Below are positions 17,348 to 25,319 of a stretch of DNA of 55,197 bases, piece by piece (position 1 is the stretch's first letter; each line of letters opens with the position of its first letter). The stretch lies in NCBI GenBank assembly GCA_937931785.1, contig CALHAX010000082.1:1-55197 (forward strand). The letters run 5' to 3'. This DNA is from an uncultured Hyphomicrobiaceae bacterium (GTDB lineage: Bacteria > Pseudomonadota > Alphaproteobacteria > Rhizobiales > CALHAX01). The notes under the pieces were generated by a model that saw only the letters and a program-made list of their open reading frames with translations, was not told the DNA's origin and did not search any database. Position numbers and translations under genes: made by a program.

Positions 17348-18832
17348 ATGTCGCCTACCGATCTGCCGGTTCTGAATTTCGACAATACGTTTGCGCGTGA
17401 TCTGGAAGGATTTTTTGTCCCATGGGATGCCGCAAAATCCCCGAAGCCGGAACTCCTGATGTGGAACGATGCCCTGGCTTCGGAGCTTGGGCCGGTGTTC
17501 GCCGCGTTGAAACCAAACGAAATCGTAGATATTTTCTCGGGCAACAGCGTGCCGGATGGTGCGTTTCCTCTCGCCCAGGCCTATGCCGGGCATCAATTCG
17601 GCGGGTTTTCACCGCAGTTGGGCGATGGGCGTGCCCTGTTGCTGGGCGAAGTTGTCGACACGGCCGGGCGTCGGCGTGACATTCAGCTCAAGGGGTCCGG
17701 GCGAACACCGTTTTCTCGCGGTGGTGATGGCAAGGCGCCGCTCGGACCGGTGTTGCGGGAGTACCTGATCGGTGAAGCCATGCATGCGCTGGGGGTTCCA
17801 ACAACGCGTGCGCTTGCTGCCATTGCAACTGGCGAGCCTGTCTATCGTGAAGGAGCGTTGCCCGGGGCGCTCCTGACACGTGTGGCAGCGAGCCATTTGC
17901 GCGTTGGCACGTTTCAGTTCTTTGCGGCGCGTCAGGAAACCGACAAGGTGCGCCAGTTGGCGGACTATGCCATCGCGCGGCATTATCCCGAGCTCAAGGA
18001 ACGCGATCAACCGTATCTTGCATTCTTTGAAGCCGTACTTCAGGCGCAGGCAAAACTTGTCGCCCAGTGGATGCAGATCGGCTTCATTCATGGTGTCATG
18101 AATACGGACAATACAACGATTTCCGGCGAAACCATTGATTATGGTCCCTGCGCGTTCATGAATATTTATGTGCCGGACACGGTGTTCAGCTCCATTGATA
18201 CGCAGGGACGCTACGCCTACAAAAATCAACCGTTGATTGCGCAATGGAACCTGGCACGCTTGGCGGAGGCGCTTATTGGTCTTGTTGACCCGGAGCCGGA
18301 AAAGGCGGTGCAGTTGCTCACAAACCTGATTGAAGGCTTTCCAGAGGTTTATACCGAGCACTGGTTGTCAGGGATGCGCAAAAAAATCGGACTGATTAAA
18401 GATGATGTCGGCGATCTTGAGTTGGTCAATGACCTTCTGAGCGCAATGGAAGGTCAGAATGTGGATTACACGCTTGCCATGCGGCGCTTGTCGTCTGCAG
18501 TGCGTGGCGATGATCAACCCTTGTGTGCGCTGTTCAGTGATCGATCTGATATCGAGAGTTGGCTCAAGCGCTGGCGCGAACGGTTGGCACAGGAAAAGGT
18601 GATGGATGAGGAGCGCGGCATGGCCATGGATGCCGTTAATCCAATTTACATCCCGCGGAACCATATGGTTGAAGCAGCTCTTTCTTCAGCCGTAGCATCT
18701 GAAGATTTTGCTCCCTTTAAAAAACTTCTTGATGTATTGCGGCATCCATATCGCGAGCGTGACGGACTGGAACACTATGCACAGGCGGACCCGTCTGATG
18801 GGGCGCACTATCAAACATTCTGTGGAACATGA
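17348..18832 (+). CDS. selO: SelO family protein adenylyltransferase (AMPylator)
   Basis: 494 residues from ATG 17348; an upstream in-frame extension to 17234 or 17258 exists, but family homology starts with LNFDNTFA just after 17348. SelO is a pseudokinase-fold enzyme that transfers AMP from ATP to Ser, Thr or Tyr of proteins linked to redox balance. Visible motifs: FPLAQAYAGHQFGGF (73-87), IQLKGSGRTPFSRGGDG (112-128, ATP-binding Lys115), the metal-binding HGVMNTDN and DYGP. The C-terminus TFCGT carries Cys where some animal homologues have selenocysteine. Its stop overlaps the start of the dimethylarginine hydrolase-family gene (ATGA). Confidence 0.95.
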   Translation: MSPTDLPVLNFDNTFARDLEGFFVPWDAAKSPKPELLMWNDALASELGPVFAALKPNEIVDIFSGNSVPDGAFPLAQAYAGHQFGGFSPQLGDGRALLLGEVVDTAGRRRDIQLKGSGRTPFSRGGDGKAPLGPVLREYLIGEAMHALGVPTTRALAAIATGEPVYREGALPGALLTRVAASHLRVGTFQFFAARQETDKVRQLADYAIARHYPELKERDQPYLAFFEAVLQAQAKLVAQWMQIGFIHGVMNTDNTTISGETIDYGPCAFMNIYVPDTVFSSIDTQGRYAYKNQPLIAQWNLARLAEALIGLVDPEPEKAVQLLTNLIEGFPEVYTEHWLSGMRKKIGLIKDDVGDLELVNDLLSAMEGQNVDYTLAMRRLSSAVRGDDQPLCALFSDRSDIESWLKRWRERLAQEKVMDEERGMAMDAVNPIYIPRNHMVEAALSSAVASEDFAPFKKLLDVLRHPYRERDGLEHYAQADPSDGAHYQTFCGT

Positions 18833-19644
18833 CGTTGAGCGGAGAATACACCTTGAAACCACGATCCTGGAATTTTTCGCATGCCATTACGCGCAAACCA
18901 AGTGAAGCAATTGTAGACGGGTTGCGCGCAGTGGATACGGGTGCGCCCGATCTGACGCAGTTCCAACGTGATCATGATGCTTACGTTCAGGCGTTGCGGT
19001 CAACCGGCGCGCATGTGATCGAGCTTGAGTCGCTGGACGCATTTCCAGACTCAGTTTTTGTCGAGGATGCTGCTTTGTGTTTTCGCGAAGGTGCGATCCT
19101 GATGCGACCTGGGGCACCGTCGCGTCTGGGGGAAGCCGCTGCCATGCGTCCGGCTTTGGAGCAGGTCTACGGCGACGTGCGTGCTATTGAAGGACCGGGC
19201 TTTATAGAAGGTGGAGATATCCTGGTGACGGAGAGCGAAGTGCTCGTGGGCAGTTCTGCGCGCACTGATACAGTCGGCATCGACGAACTGCGTGAGCAGG
19301 TTCAGGACTGGGGCTATACTGTCCGGCATGTGCAGACGCCGCCTGATGTCCTGCATTTCAAGACGGATTGTTCTCTGCTCGACGAGACGACGATTCTTGC
19401 AACCCGCCGTCTTGATGCCAGCGGGTGCTTTGAGGGGTACAACGTCATTCATACGGCGGATGGCGAGGAGGCGTGCGCGAATGCGATCCGGTTCAATGAG
19501 CTGGTTGTCATGCCTTCAGGCTTCCCGAAGACTGCAGCGAAGCTCGCAGCCTCGGGCTATCGCGTGAAAGAAATCGGCAATACGGAAGCTGCCAAGCTGG
19601 ATGGTGGCATGTCGTGCCTGTCGTTGCGGTTTTCGCCGCAGTGA
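18829..19644 (+). CDS. ddaH: Dimethylarginine dimethylaminohydrolase family protein
   Basis: 271 residues if started at the ATG overlapping the selO stop; a TTG at 18853 with a much better Shine-Dalgarno (GCGGAG, 8 bases away) would give 263 residues and fits family N-termini better. The guanidino-modifying fold shows FPDSVFVEDAAL (73-83), FIEGGDIL (125-132), HFKTDC with His176 and DGGMSCLSLRF with nucleophile Cys263. It would hydrolyse methylated arginine to citrulline and a methylamine, although ornithine-forming relatives also exist. This fits a region devoted to N-methylated compounds. Coupling to selO suggests shared regulation. Confidence 0.9.
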   Translation: MTLSGEYTLKPRSWNFSHAITRKPSEAIVDGLRAVDTGAPDLTQFQRDHDAYVQALRSTGAHVIELESLDAFPDSVFVEDAALCFREGAILMRPGAPSRLGEAAAMRPALEQVYGDVRAIEGPGFIEGGDILVTESEVLVGSSARTDTVGIDELREQVQDWGYTVRHVQTPPDVLHFKTDCSLLDETTILATRRLDASGCFEGYNVIHTADGEEACANAIRFNELVVMPSGFPKTAAKLAASGYRVKEIGNTEAAKLDGGMSCLSLRFSPQ

Positions 19645-19725
19645 GGCAACGGTGCCCGGTGTTTTGGTATTGCGGACGGTCTGCATGATGGGACAATTGC
19701 ACCCCGAATCAGGTTGAGTGCGCCG

Positions 19726-20424
19726 ATGGCTGCCAAACCTTTCCGCGAAACTGACCTTTATGCTCCCGTCAAGATGTTCCTTGAGGGGCAGGGCTATGAT
19801 GTGAAGAGCGAGATTGGCGAGTCCGATGTCGTTGCCTGTCGCGATGACGAGGCCCCGGTCATCGTTGAACTGAAAACGGGTTTTTCACTTTCACTGTTTC
19901 ATCAGGCCATTGCACGTCAACGCATGACGGATGCGGTATACATCGCGGTGCCTCATGGCACCGGTCCTGCGTTTGCGAAATCTCTCAAGAACAATTGTGG
20001 TTTATGTCGTCGTCTCGGGCTTGGCTTGATGACGGTGAAGATGAAGAAGGGCGTGGTCGAGGTTCATCTTGATCCCGCACCTTATCAACCGCGGATTTCG
20101 AAGCCGAGGCAGTCACGTCTGTTGAAGGAGTTTGCCAAGCGTGTTGGCGATCCGAACAAAGGTGGTGCGGTGCGGCAAGGCCTGATGACGGCCTATCGCC
20201 AGGACGCGTTGCGGTGTCTTGATGTCTTGCAGACTCACGGACCGACAAAGGCGTCAGATGTCGCGCAGCTTGCCAACGTCGACAAGGCCCGTCGCTTGAT
20301 GGCAGACGATCACTATGGTTGGTTCGAGCGTGTGAACACAGGGATTTATGCGCTGACTCCCAAGGGGGCCGAGGCCGTTGTCGTATACGCCAAAGAACTG
20401 AAGGCGTTGGCGGAAAACGTTTAG
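19726..20424 (+). CDS. DUF2161 family protein, PD-(D/E)xK nuclease-like
   Basis: 232 residues from ATG 19726 (a TTG at 19714 is the alternative). The N-terminal 50 residues read FRETDLYAPVKMFLEGQGYDVKSEIGESDVVAC..DEAPVIVELKTGF in blocks, with Asp34 and Glu48-x-Lys50 in the arrangement of PD-(D/E)xK phosphodiesterases. The C-terminal third looks like a winged helix ending with YALTPKG. Members are widespread in alphaproteobacteria as uncharacterised proteins; DNA processing is plausible but unproven. Its stop overlaps that of the convergent symporter gene. Confidence 0.75.
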   Translation: MAAKPFRETDLYAPVKMFLEGQGYDVKSEIGESDVVACRDDEAPVIVELKTGFSLSLFHQAIARQRMTDAVYIAVPHGTGPAFAKSLKNNCGLCRRLGLGLMTVKMKKGVVEVHLDPAPYQPRISKPRQSRLLKEFAKRVGDPNKGGAVRQGLMTAYRQDALRCLDVLQTHGPTKASDVAQLANVDKARRLMADDHYGWFERVNTGIYALTPKGAEAVVVYAKELKALAENV

Positions 20425-21878
20425 GCTTCCGCTCGCCTCCGCATTATCGCGCCAAGTGCAAGCGCTATTGCAAATGTCCAACCGAGTCCGATCAGAATGG
20501 CCCATGGCCAGGGGGCTACGCCCCATCCGACATCAACCTGTGTTGCTGCGATAACGACCGCGATACTGCTGAAAGCGGCAAAGGTATTGGCAGCATCATG
20601 TGTCCGTTCGGGAGCAACATAGGCGAGGATAAAGAGGCCCAGCAGTCCGCCATACGTGTAACCCATGATCTTGAAACCGAACCAGAGGATGGAGGGTTGC
20701 GAGCCGAGTGCATAGGCGATCGCCGCCAGGATGAGGGCGAACAGAATGACAAGTGTGCGGCGAACTGCTGTGTCGGAAAGTCTTGTTGTGTGCTTGGCCA
20801 ATCCGAGATCGAAGTAGGCAGAAGACGTCAGTCCGGCGAGTGCGGAGTCCAGTGAGGACATCGCTGCAGCAAACAGCGCTGCGACAAGCAAGCCGCGTAG
20901 CCCGGCGGGCAATTCGTGACGGATGAAGTGCGGAAAGACATAGTCGTTGCGATTGTCTGCAATCAGTGCTGTCACGGCTTCCTGCGGGAACGTTGTGTAG
21001 AATGCAAAGACAGCCACCCCCACGGTGAGGAACAGGAATGTGCTGCCAAGGTCTGCGATGCCGGCCGTGATGAGTGCGATTCTGGCCTGACTTGCGTTGC
21101 GACAGGCCAGTGCGCGCTGGGCGATGTCCTGGTCTGCGGCACCAACAGCGACGCCCAGTACAAGTGCAAACAAGTTACCGAGCCAGAACGTCGTGCCGTC
21201 GGACATGTTGAAGCTGAAATCGAAAATCTGGAACTTGTTGGCAGCGGCGCCAATATCCATGATCTGTCCAAATCCGCCGGGAAGATTCGCACTGATATAG
21301 AGAATGGCAATGGCGGCTCCGGCCAGGAAGAGAACGAGTTGCAGCACGTCGGTCCATATGACAGCGCGCAGGCCGCCCACCATGACATACGCTGTGGCCA
21401 GCGCGGCGACGAGGAAAATTGCGGTTGCCAATGACAGTTCGAAAAACACGGATACCGCAATGGCGCACCCGGCGAGGCGCACTGCGCTCGCAAGGCAACG
21501 GCTGACCATGAACAGCCATGTTCCGCCGAGCCGTGTGCGTGGTCCGAGGCGATGTTCCAGGTATTCATAGACTGTTGAAATGCGGAGGCGGTAAAACTCC
21601 GGAATAAAAGTTATCGTCACGATATAGGCTGCGGCGAACGTGCCGAACCAGAGTTGCACGTAGGCGAAGTTCCCGGAGATGGCTGCGCCCGGCACGCCGA
21701 TGAACGTCAGCGCCGACAGTTTTGTGGCCCACGTTGAGGCGGCGACGGAGGCCCAACCCTGATCGCGACCTGCAAGAAAGTATTCACTCTCGCTCTGCGT
21801 GCGTCGTGCGGTTGCAATGCCGACGGCAAGGATCACAATCGCATATGTTACCACCACCAGCCAGTCGAGCGTCGCCAT
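20421..21878 (-). CDS. Sodium:solute symporter (SSS) family transporter
   Basis: 485 residues with about 13 hydrophobic segments. The start region (YAIVILAVGIATARRTQSESEYFLAGR) and WASVAASTWATKLSALTFIGVPG are typical of SSS proteins such as those for proline, pantothenate or sialic acid. AGGA lies 7 bases before the ATG. The mid-chain VWAVIWTDVLQ-type block (here GGLRAVIWTDVLQ) and SSLDSALAGL near the end are family hallmarks of the Na+ site. The substrate is not predictable. It stands alone, facing the DUF2161 gene. Confidence 0.9.
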   Translation of the reverse strand: MATLDWLVVVTYAIVILAVGIATARRTQSESEYFLAGRDQGWASVAASTWATKLSALTFIGVPGAAISGNFAYVQLWFGTFAAAYIVTITFIPEFYRLRISTVYEYLEHRLGPRTRLGGTWLFMVSRCLASAVRLAGCAIAVSVFFELSLATAIFLVAALATAYVMVGGLRAVIWTDVLQLVLFLAGAAIAILYISANLPGGFGQIMDIGAAANKFQIFDFSFNMSDGTTFWLGNLFALVLGVAVGAADQDIAQRALACRNASQARIALITAGIADLGSTFLFLTVGVAVFAFYTTFPQEAVTALIADNRNDYVFPHFIRHELPAGLRGLLVAALFAAAMSSLDSALAGLTSSAYFDLGLAKHTTRLSDTAVRRTLVILFALILAAIAYALGSQPSILWFGFKIMGYTYGGLLGLFILAYVAPERTHDAANTFAAFSSIAVVIAATQVDVGWGVAPWPWAILIGLGWTFAIALALGAIMRRRAEA

Positions 21879-22100
21879 TGTTGTGATCCTGCTTTTCCGT
21901 CGAAGCGCTTGCCGCCGCGACTGTTCTGTTATGCCCGGATGACGGCGCGTGTGTCAGGTGTCTTGGCTGTTGCATACACAGGACATTCCTGCGGTGGTGC
22001 ACGATTGATGATTGCGGCGCGCCTGCTGACCGGCCTACATCTGGTGTGAAATGTGCGCCGTCGTCGTGCTGTGGGCTGAACATGAATTTAGAGGGCTGTC

Positions 22101-23144
22101 GTGAAATACAACATTCTTGGTCGTACAGATTTGAAGGTTAGCGAAATCTGTCTTGGAACAATGACATGGGGCACGCAAAATAGCGAAGCCGAAGGGCATG
22201 AACAAATGGACTACGCCCTTTCTCAAGGGGTGAATTTCTTCGACACGGCCGAAATGTATCCAACGACACCGTTGTCAGCGGATACGCAAGGACGCACCGA
22301 GGAGATTATCGGAACCTGGTTCAAGACGAGCGGCAAGCGCGCGGATGTGGTTCTTGCCACGAAAGTGACGGGTTCGGGCTACAAGGCGGTTCGCGACGGT
22401 ATTCCGATTTCTCCGAAAACGATCCGGCAGGCGATTGAGGGGAGTCTTTTGCGGTTGCAGACGGATTATATCGATCTGTATCAACTGCATTGGCCCAACC
22501 GTGGTTCGTATCACTTTCGCCAGAACTGGACGTTCGATGCCACTGGGCAGAACCGCAGCAGTACGCGCGATCATATTGCGGAGGTTCTTGCGACGATGGG
22601 AGAACTGATTGACGAGGGTAAGGTCCGTCACGTCGGGTTATCAAATGAGTCCTGCTGGGGTGTTTCTCAATTTCTGGAAATCGCAGAGGCCCAGAACCTG
22701 CCCCGTGTGGTTTCGATACAGAATGAATACAACCTGTTGTGTCGGTTGTTTGATCTTGATCTGGCAGAGCTTTCGCACAATGAGGATGTCGGATTGCTGG
22801 CGTTTTCGCCGCTTGCGGCCGGATTTCTCTCCGGGAAATACCAGGACGGATCTACGCCTGAAGGTTCGCGCCGTACGTTCCGGAGCGATTTGGGCGGGCG
22901 GTATTCGGAGGAGTCGCGGGCCGTGGTAGGGCGGTACATGGATGTTGCTGCACGGCATGAGCTTGATCCGTCGCAAATGGCCATCGCATTTTGTCTCACT
23001 CGACCGTTTATGACGTCAGCGATCATTGGTGCGACGACAATGACGCAGTTGAAACTCGATATTGCGGCCAAGGATGTGGTGATGAACGACGCTGTTCTCG
23101 CGGACATACATGCGATCTATCGTCAGCATCCCGTTCCGATTTGA
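22101..23144 (+). CDS. tas: Aldo/keto reductase, Tas-like
   Basis: 347 residues with GTG start and GAGGG 6 bases upstream. The (beta/alpha)8 NADPH-dependent fold has the catalytic tetrad Asp48, Tyr53, Lys88 and His130 (FFDTAEMYP, ATKVTG, LYQLHWP). The start LGRTDLKVSEICLGTMTWGTQNSEAE closely follows E. coli Tas by blocks. Substrate unknown. A 2Fe-2S ferredoxin gene follows 16 bases later with its own ribosome binding site, so the two are probably co-transcribed, an unusual pairing. Confidence 0.93.
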   Translation: MKYNILGRTDLKVSEICLGTMTWGTQNSEAEGHEQMDYALSQGVNFFDTAEMYPTTPLSADTQGRTEEIIGTWFKTSGKRADVVLATKVTGSGYKAVRDGIPISPKTIRQAIEGSLLRLQTDYIDLYQLHWPNRGSYHFRQNWTFDATGQNRSSTRDHIAEVLATMGELIDEGKVRHVGLSNESCWGVSQFLEIAEAQNLPRVVSIQNEYNLLCRLFDLDLAELSHNEDVGLLAFSPLAAGFLSGKYQDGSTPEGSRRTFRSDLGGRYSEESRAVVGRYMDVAARHELDPSQMAIAFCLTRPFMTSAIIGATTMTQLKLDIAAKDVVMNDAVLADIHAIYRQHPVPI

Positions 23145-23160
23145 TCCGGTGAGGTGATAG

Positions 23161-23502
23161 ATGCCGACCCGCAAGTATAACGTTACATTTCGAAATCGCG
23201 ACGGCCTGACGTTCAAGGTTGGCGAAGACGAAGCTATCATCGATGTGGTTGAGGCGGCAGGGCATGTGTTGCCGATCGCCTGTCGATATGGTGGATGCAT
23301 AACTTGTGCTGCAAAACTGCTTGACGGCAAGGTCCGTCAACCGAACGGCACTGCTATCAACAAGCGGCAGTCAAAGGCAGGCTACGTGCTTTTGTGCGTG
23401 GCGAGACCGACGTCAGACTGTGTTCTGGATGTTGGAGTTGAGAGCCACGATCAACTCTATCAGAATCCATTTGCCATGCCGCCGAAAAGCTACATGCCTT
23501 AG
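23161..23502 (+). CDS. Plant-type 2Fe-2S ferredoxin
   Basis: 113 residues. Cys41, Cys46, Cys49 (ACRYGGCITCAAKL) and Cys79 (VLLCVARP) bind the cluster in the C-x4-C-x2-C-x29-C pattern. Good Shine-Dalgarno AGGTGA. It transfers electrons, possibly to an oxygenase; the only oxygenase of suitable type in the window is the Rieske protein at 3-4 kb, but partnership is speculation. No reductase domain is fused. Confidence 0.93.
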   Translation: MPTRKYNVTFRNRDGLTFKVGEDEAIIDVVEAAGHVLPIACRYGGCITCAAKLLDGKVRQPNGTAINKRQSKAGYVLLCVARPTSDCVLDVGVESHDQLYQNPFAMPPKSYMP

Positions 23503-23551
23503 CGCCTGTTCAGAATACCAAACTTTTGTGTTTGTCTGATTGGTCTTGCCT

Positions 23552-24484
23552 TCAGGATCTGATGTTCGGGCGTGCGATGGTTGTCGCGTCTCTGCTGTTG
23601 TCGCCAGCACGAGCGAAATCCGGTGCGCGGTAACTGTCGCGGTCCCGTGCCATGTGAAGCCAATCAAAAAGCCATTGCCGGGTGGATGAAAAATTGTGCC
23701 GGTTCTCAAATTGCGTCCATGGCCAGTCACTGCCCCACATCAATTGGTCCGGACCCAATTCTTCCAATAGTCGTGTGAAGATGGGTGTACAGCGCACCGC
23801 AGCCTCACTGGATGGACTGTTGCGGAACGCACGATAGGGGCCGGACGCCTTGACGAACACGTGTCCCTTTGGCGCTTCCAGAATTGCTGCCTGTCCCGGA
23901 CATTCCATCGGAGCTGTCGGATCAGGAAGACCGAAGTGATCCACTGTTATGCGATGCGAATGAGTGAGGAGCATCGGCAAAACGGAGGCCAGAAGTGCGC
24001 CTTCGCAATGGACATCGATATGCCATCCCAGCTCATCGGCGCGACGGATGACGGTCAGCCACGGTTCAATGTCGAACCGGTATGTGGTGGGTTTGCCGTA
24101 GAGATTGAAGCGGACGCCACGTATCCCAGCCTCGTGTAGCCGACTCATTTCATCATGCTGCGTGTCTGGTGAGAGGGTTACGACTCCTCGCAAGGCCAGC
24201 GTGTCGTCAGCGTGTTTGGTGCCTGTGCATTTCAGTCCATTACCGGCTGCCATTGCTGCCAGTAGATAGGTGTTGTCTGTTCCTAGAAAACTCGGCTGAA
24301 CCAGCAAAGCCCCAGTCAGTTGGTGATCCTGAAGGTGCTGCACGTAGGTCGAGAGTAGCGCGTCGTTTGCTGGTGCATATCGGCGTCCCGGAGCGAGCTT
24401 GAGCGTACGCTCGAAAACATGGGCGTGGCCATCGATTTCTCTGTCTGGCAAATCCAGCAGAACATTTGCACCGCGCAATTTCAT
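23552..24484 (-). CDS. Amidohydrolase_2 family hydrolase, LigI-like
   Basis: 310 residues of the TIM-barrel amidohydrolase superfamily. His20-x-His22 (EIDGHAHVF) at the end of strand 1, IDVHCEG and TVDHFGLP mid-chain, and the Asp in WGSDWPWTQFE near the end are the metal and catalytic positions. This pattern is that of the 2-pyrone-4,6-dicarboxylate and sugar-lactone hydrolase group. GGGGA lies 5 bases before the start. It is divergent from the GntR/UTRA gene across a 70-base promoter region with a palindrome, so it is probably a target of that regulator. Lactone hydrolysis before TRAP-imported acid oxidation is a reasonable inference. Confidence 0.85.
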   Translation of the reverse strand: MKLRGANVLLDLPDREIDGHAHVFERTLKLAPGRRYAPANDALLSTYVQHLQDHQLTGALLVQPSFLGTDNTYLLAAMAAGNGLKCTGTKHADDTLALRGVVTLSPDTQHDEMSRLHEAGIRGVRFNLYGKPTTYRFDIEPWLTVIRRADELGWHIDVHCEGALLASVLPMLLTHSHRITVDHFGLPDPTAPMECPGQAAILEAPKGHVFVKASGPYRAFRNSPSSEAAVRCTPIFTRLLEELGPDQLMWGSDWPWTQFENRHNFSSTRQWLFDWLHMARDRDSYRAPDFARAGDNSRDATTIARPNIRS

Positions 24485-24494
24485 GCGCTTCCCC

Positions 24495-24523
24495 TTGACT
24501 TCAATATTTCTATATAGAACTAT
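24495..24523. promoter_or_regulatory. Promoter with palindromic operator for the GntR/UTRA regulon
   Basis: TTGACT at 24495-24500 and AACTAT at 24518-24523 (17-base spacing) look like a plus-strand promoter for the regulator gene. Overlapping it is a perfect 12-base palindrome, TTCTATATAGAA, at 24508-24519. A repressor bound there would block both the regulator and the divergent amidohydrolase gene. HutC/UTRA-type GntR proteins commonly bind short AT-rich palindromes of this sort. Confidence 0.65.
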
Positions 24524-24554
24524 CCTGTTAGTGTTTTGTTATGAAAGGCGCTGC

Positions 24555-25292
24555 ATGTCAATCACGTTGCTCAAAGGGGATGAACGTCTGCCGCTGTACC
24601 AGCGGCTGGCCGATCTTCTGCGCAACGAGATAAAAAGTGGCGCACGCAAACCAGGCGATCGCTTGCCGTCTGAAAACATTATTGCCGAAGACTATGGTTT
24701 GGCACCCGGCACTGCGCGCAAGGCGCTGGCGGAGCTGGTGAACGACGGTATTCTTGAACGTGTTCAAGGGCGTGGAACATTTGTGCGCCGTCCGTCGTTT
24801 GATCAATCCCTGTTTCGATTTTTTCGATTCAGAAGCAAGGGCAGTGGGCAAGAGGTACCGAAGAGCCGCATCCGGTCGCGGAGTGTGAAACCGTTTCCTG
24901 ATCATGTGGCCGACAAGCTTGCGCAACCCCGAAAGTCTGACGGTATCCAGATGAGCCGACTGCGGATTATTGATGGCGCACCTGTTGTGCTGGAAGAGAT
25001 CTGGTTGCCCCTTGAGCCGTTCCGCGCGTTTCTCGAGATCAAGACGGACGATCTGGGGGACTTGCTCTACCCTGTTTACGATGCCTGTTGCGAACAGGTT
25101 GTTGCGCGTGCAGAGGAAATTCTAACGGCCGAGGCGGCGGGCAAGGATGCTGCGCGCCTGTTGAACATTGCGGTTGGCGAACCCATCATGGTTGTCGACC
25201 GGTTGGCGCGGGGCTTTGACGGATGTCCTCTCGAATGGCGCCGTTCGCGCGGGCCAGCAAAGCTTTTTCACTACCAAATCGAGATCCGATAG
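24555..25292 (+). CDS. GntR-family regulator with UTRA domain
   Basis: 245 residues from ATG 24555 (AAAGG 7 bases upstream); a longer frame reaching back to 24399 overlaps the divergent gene and promoter and is rejected. Residues about 10-75 are the winged helix (PLYQRLADLLRNEI, DRLPSENIIAEDYGLAPGTARKAL in blocks, RGTFVRRP). Residues about 100-240 are a UTRA ligand-binding domain (ISLSRL-like QMSRLRIIDGAPVVLEEIWLP, PIMVVDRLARG). It probably represses the divergent amidohydrolase and the TRAP genes that start 28 bases downstream, released by the transported substrate or its product. Confidence 0.93.
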   Translation: MSITLLKGDERLPLYQRLADLLRNEIKSGARKPGDRLPSENIIAEDYGLAPGTARKALAELVNDGILERVQGRGTFVRRPSFDQSLFRFFRFRSKGSGQEVPKSRIRSRSVKPFPDHVADKLAQPRKSDGIQMSRLRIIDGAPVVLEEIWLPLEPFRAFLEIKTDDLGDLLYPVYDACCEQVVARAEEILTAEAAGKDAARLLNIAVGEPIMVVDRLARGFDGCPLEWRRSRGPAKLFHYQIEIR

Positions 25293-25319
25293 AGATCTGA
25301 ACCACAGGGAGGACGTTTA

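Noticed and set aside
24399-24554. 52-residue N-terminal extension of the GntR/UTRA regulator
   Set aside because: It would overlap the divergent amidohydrolase gene and the promoter; ATG 24555 has a ribosome binding site and fits the family.
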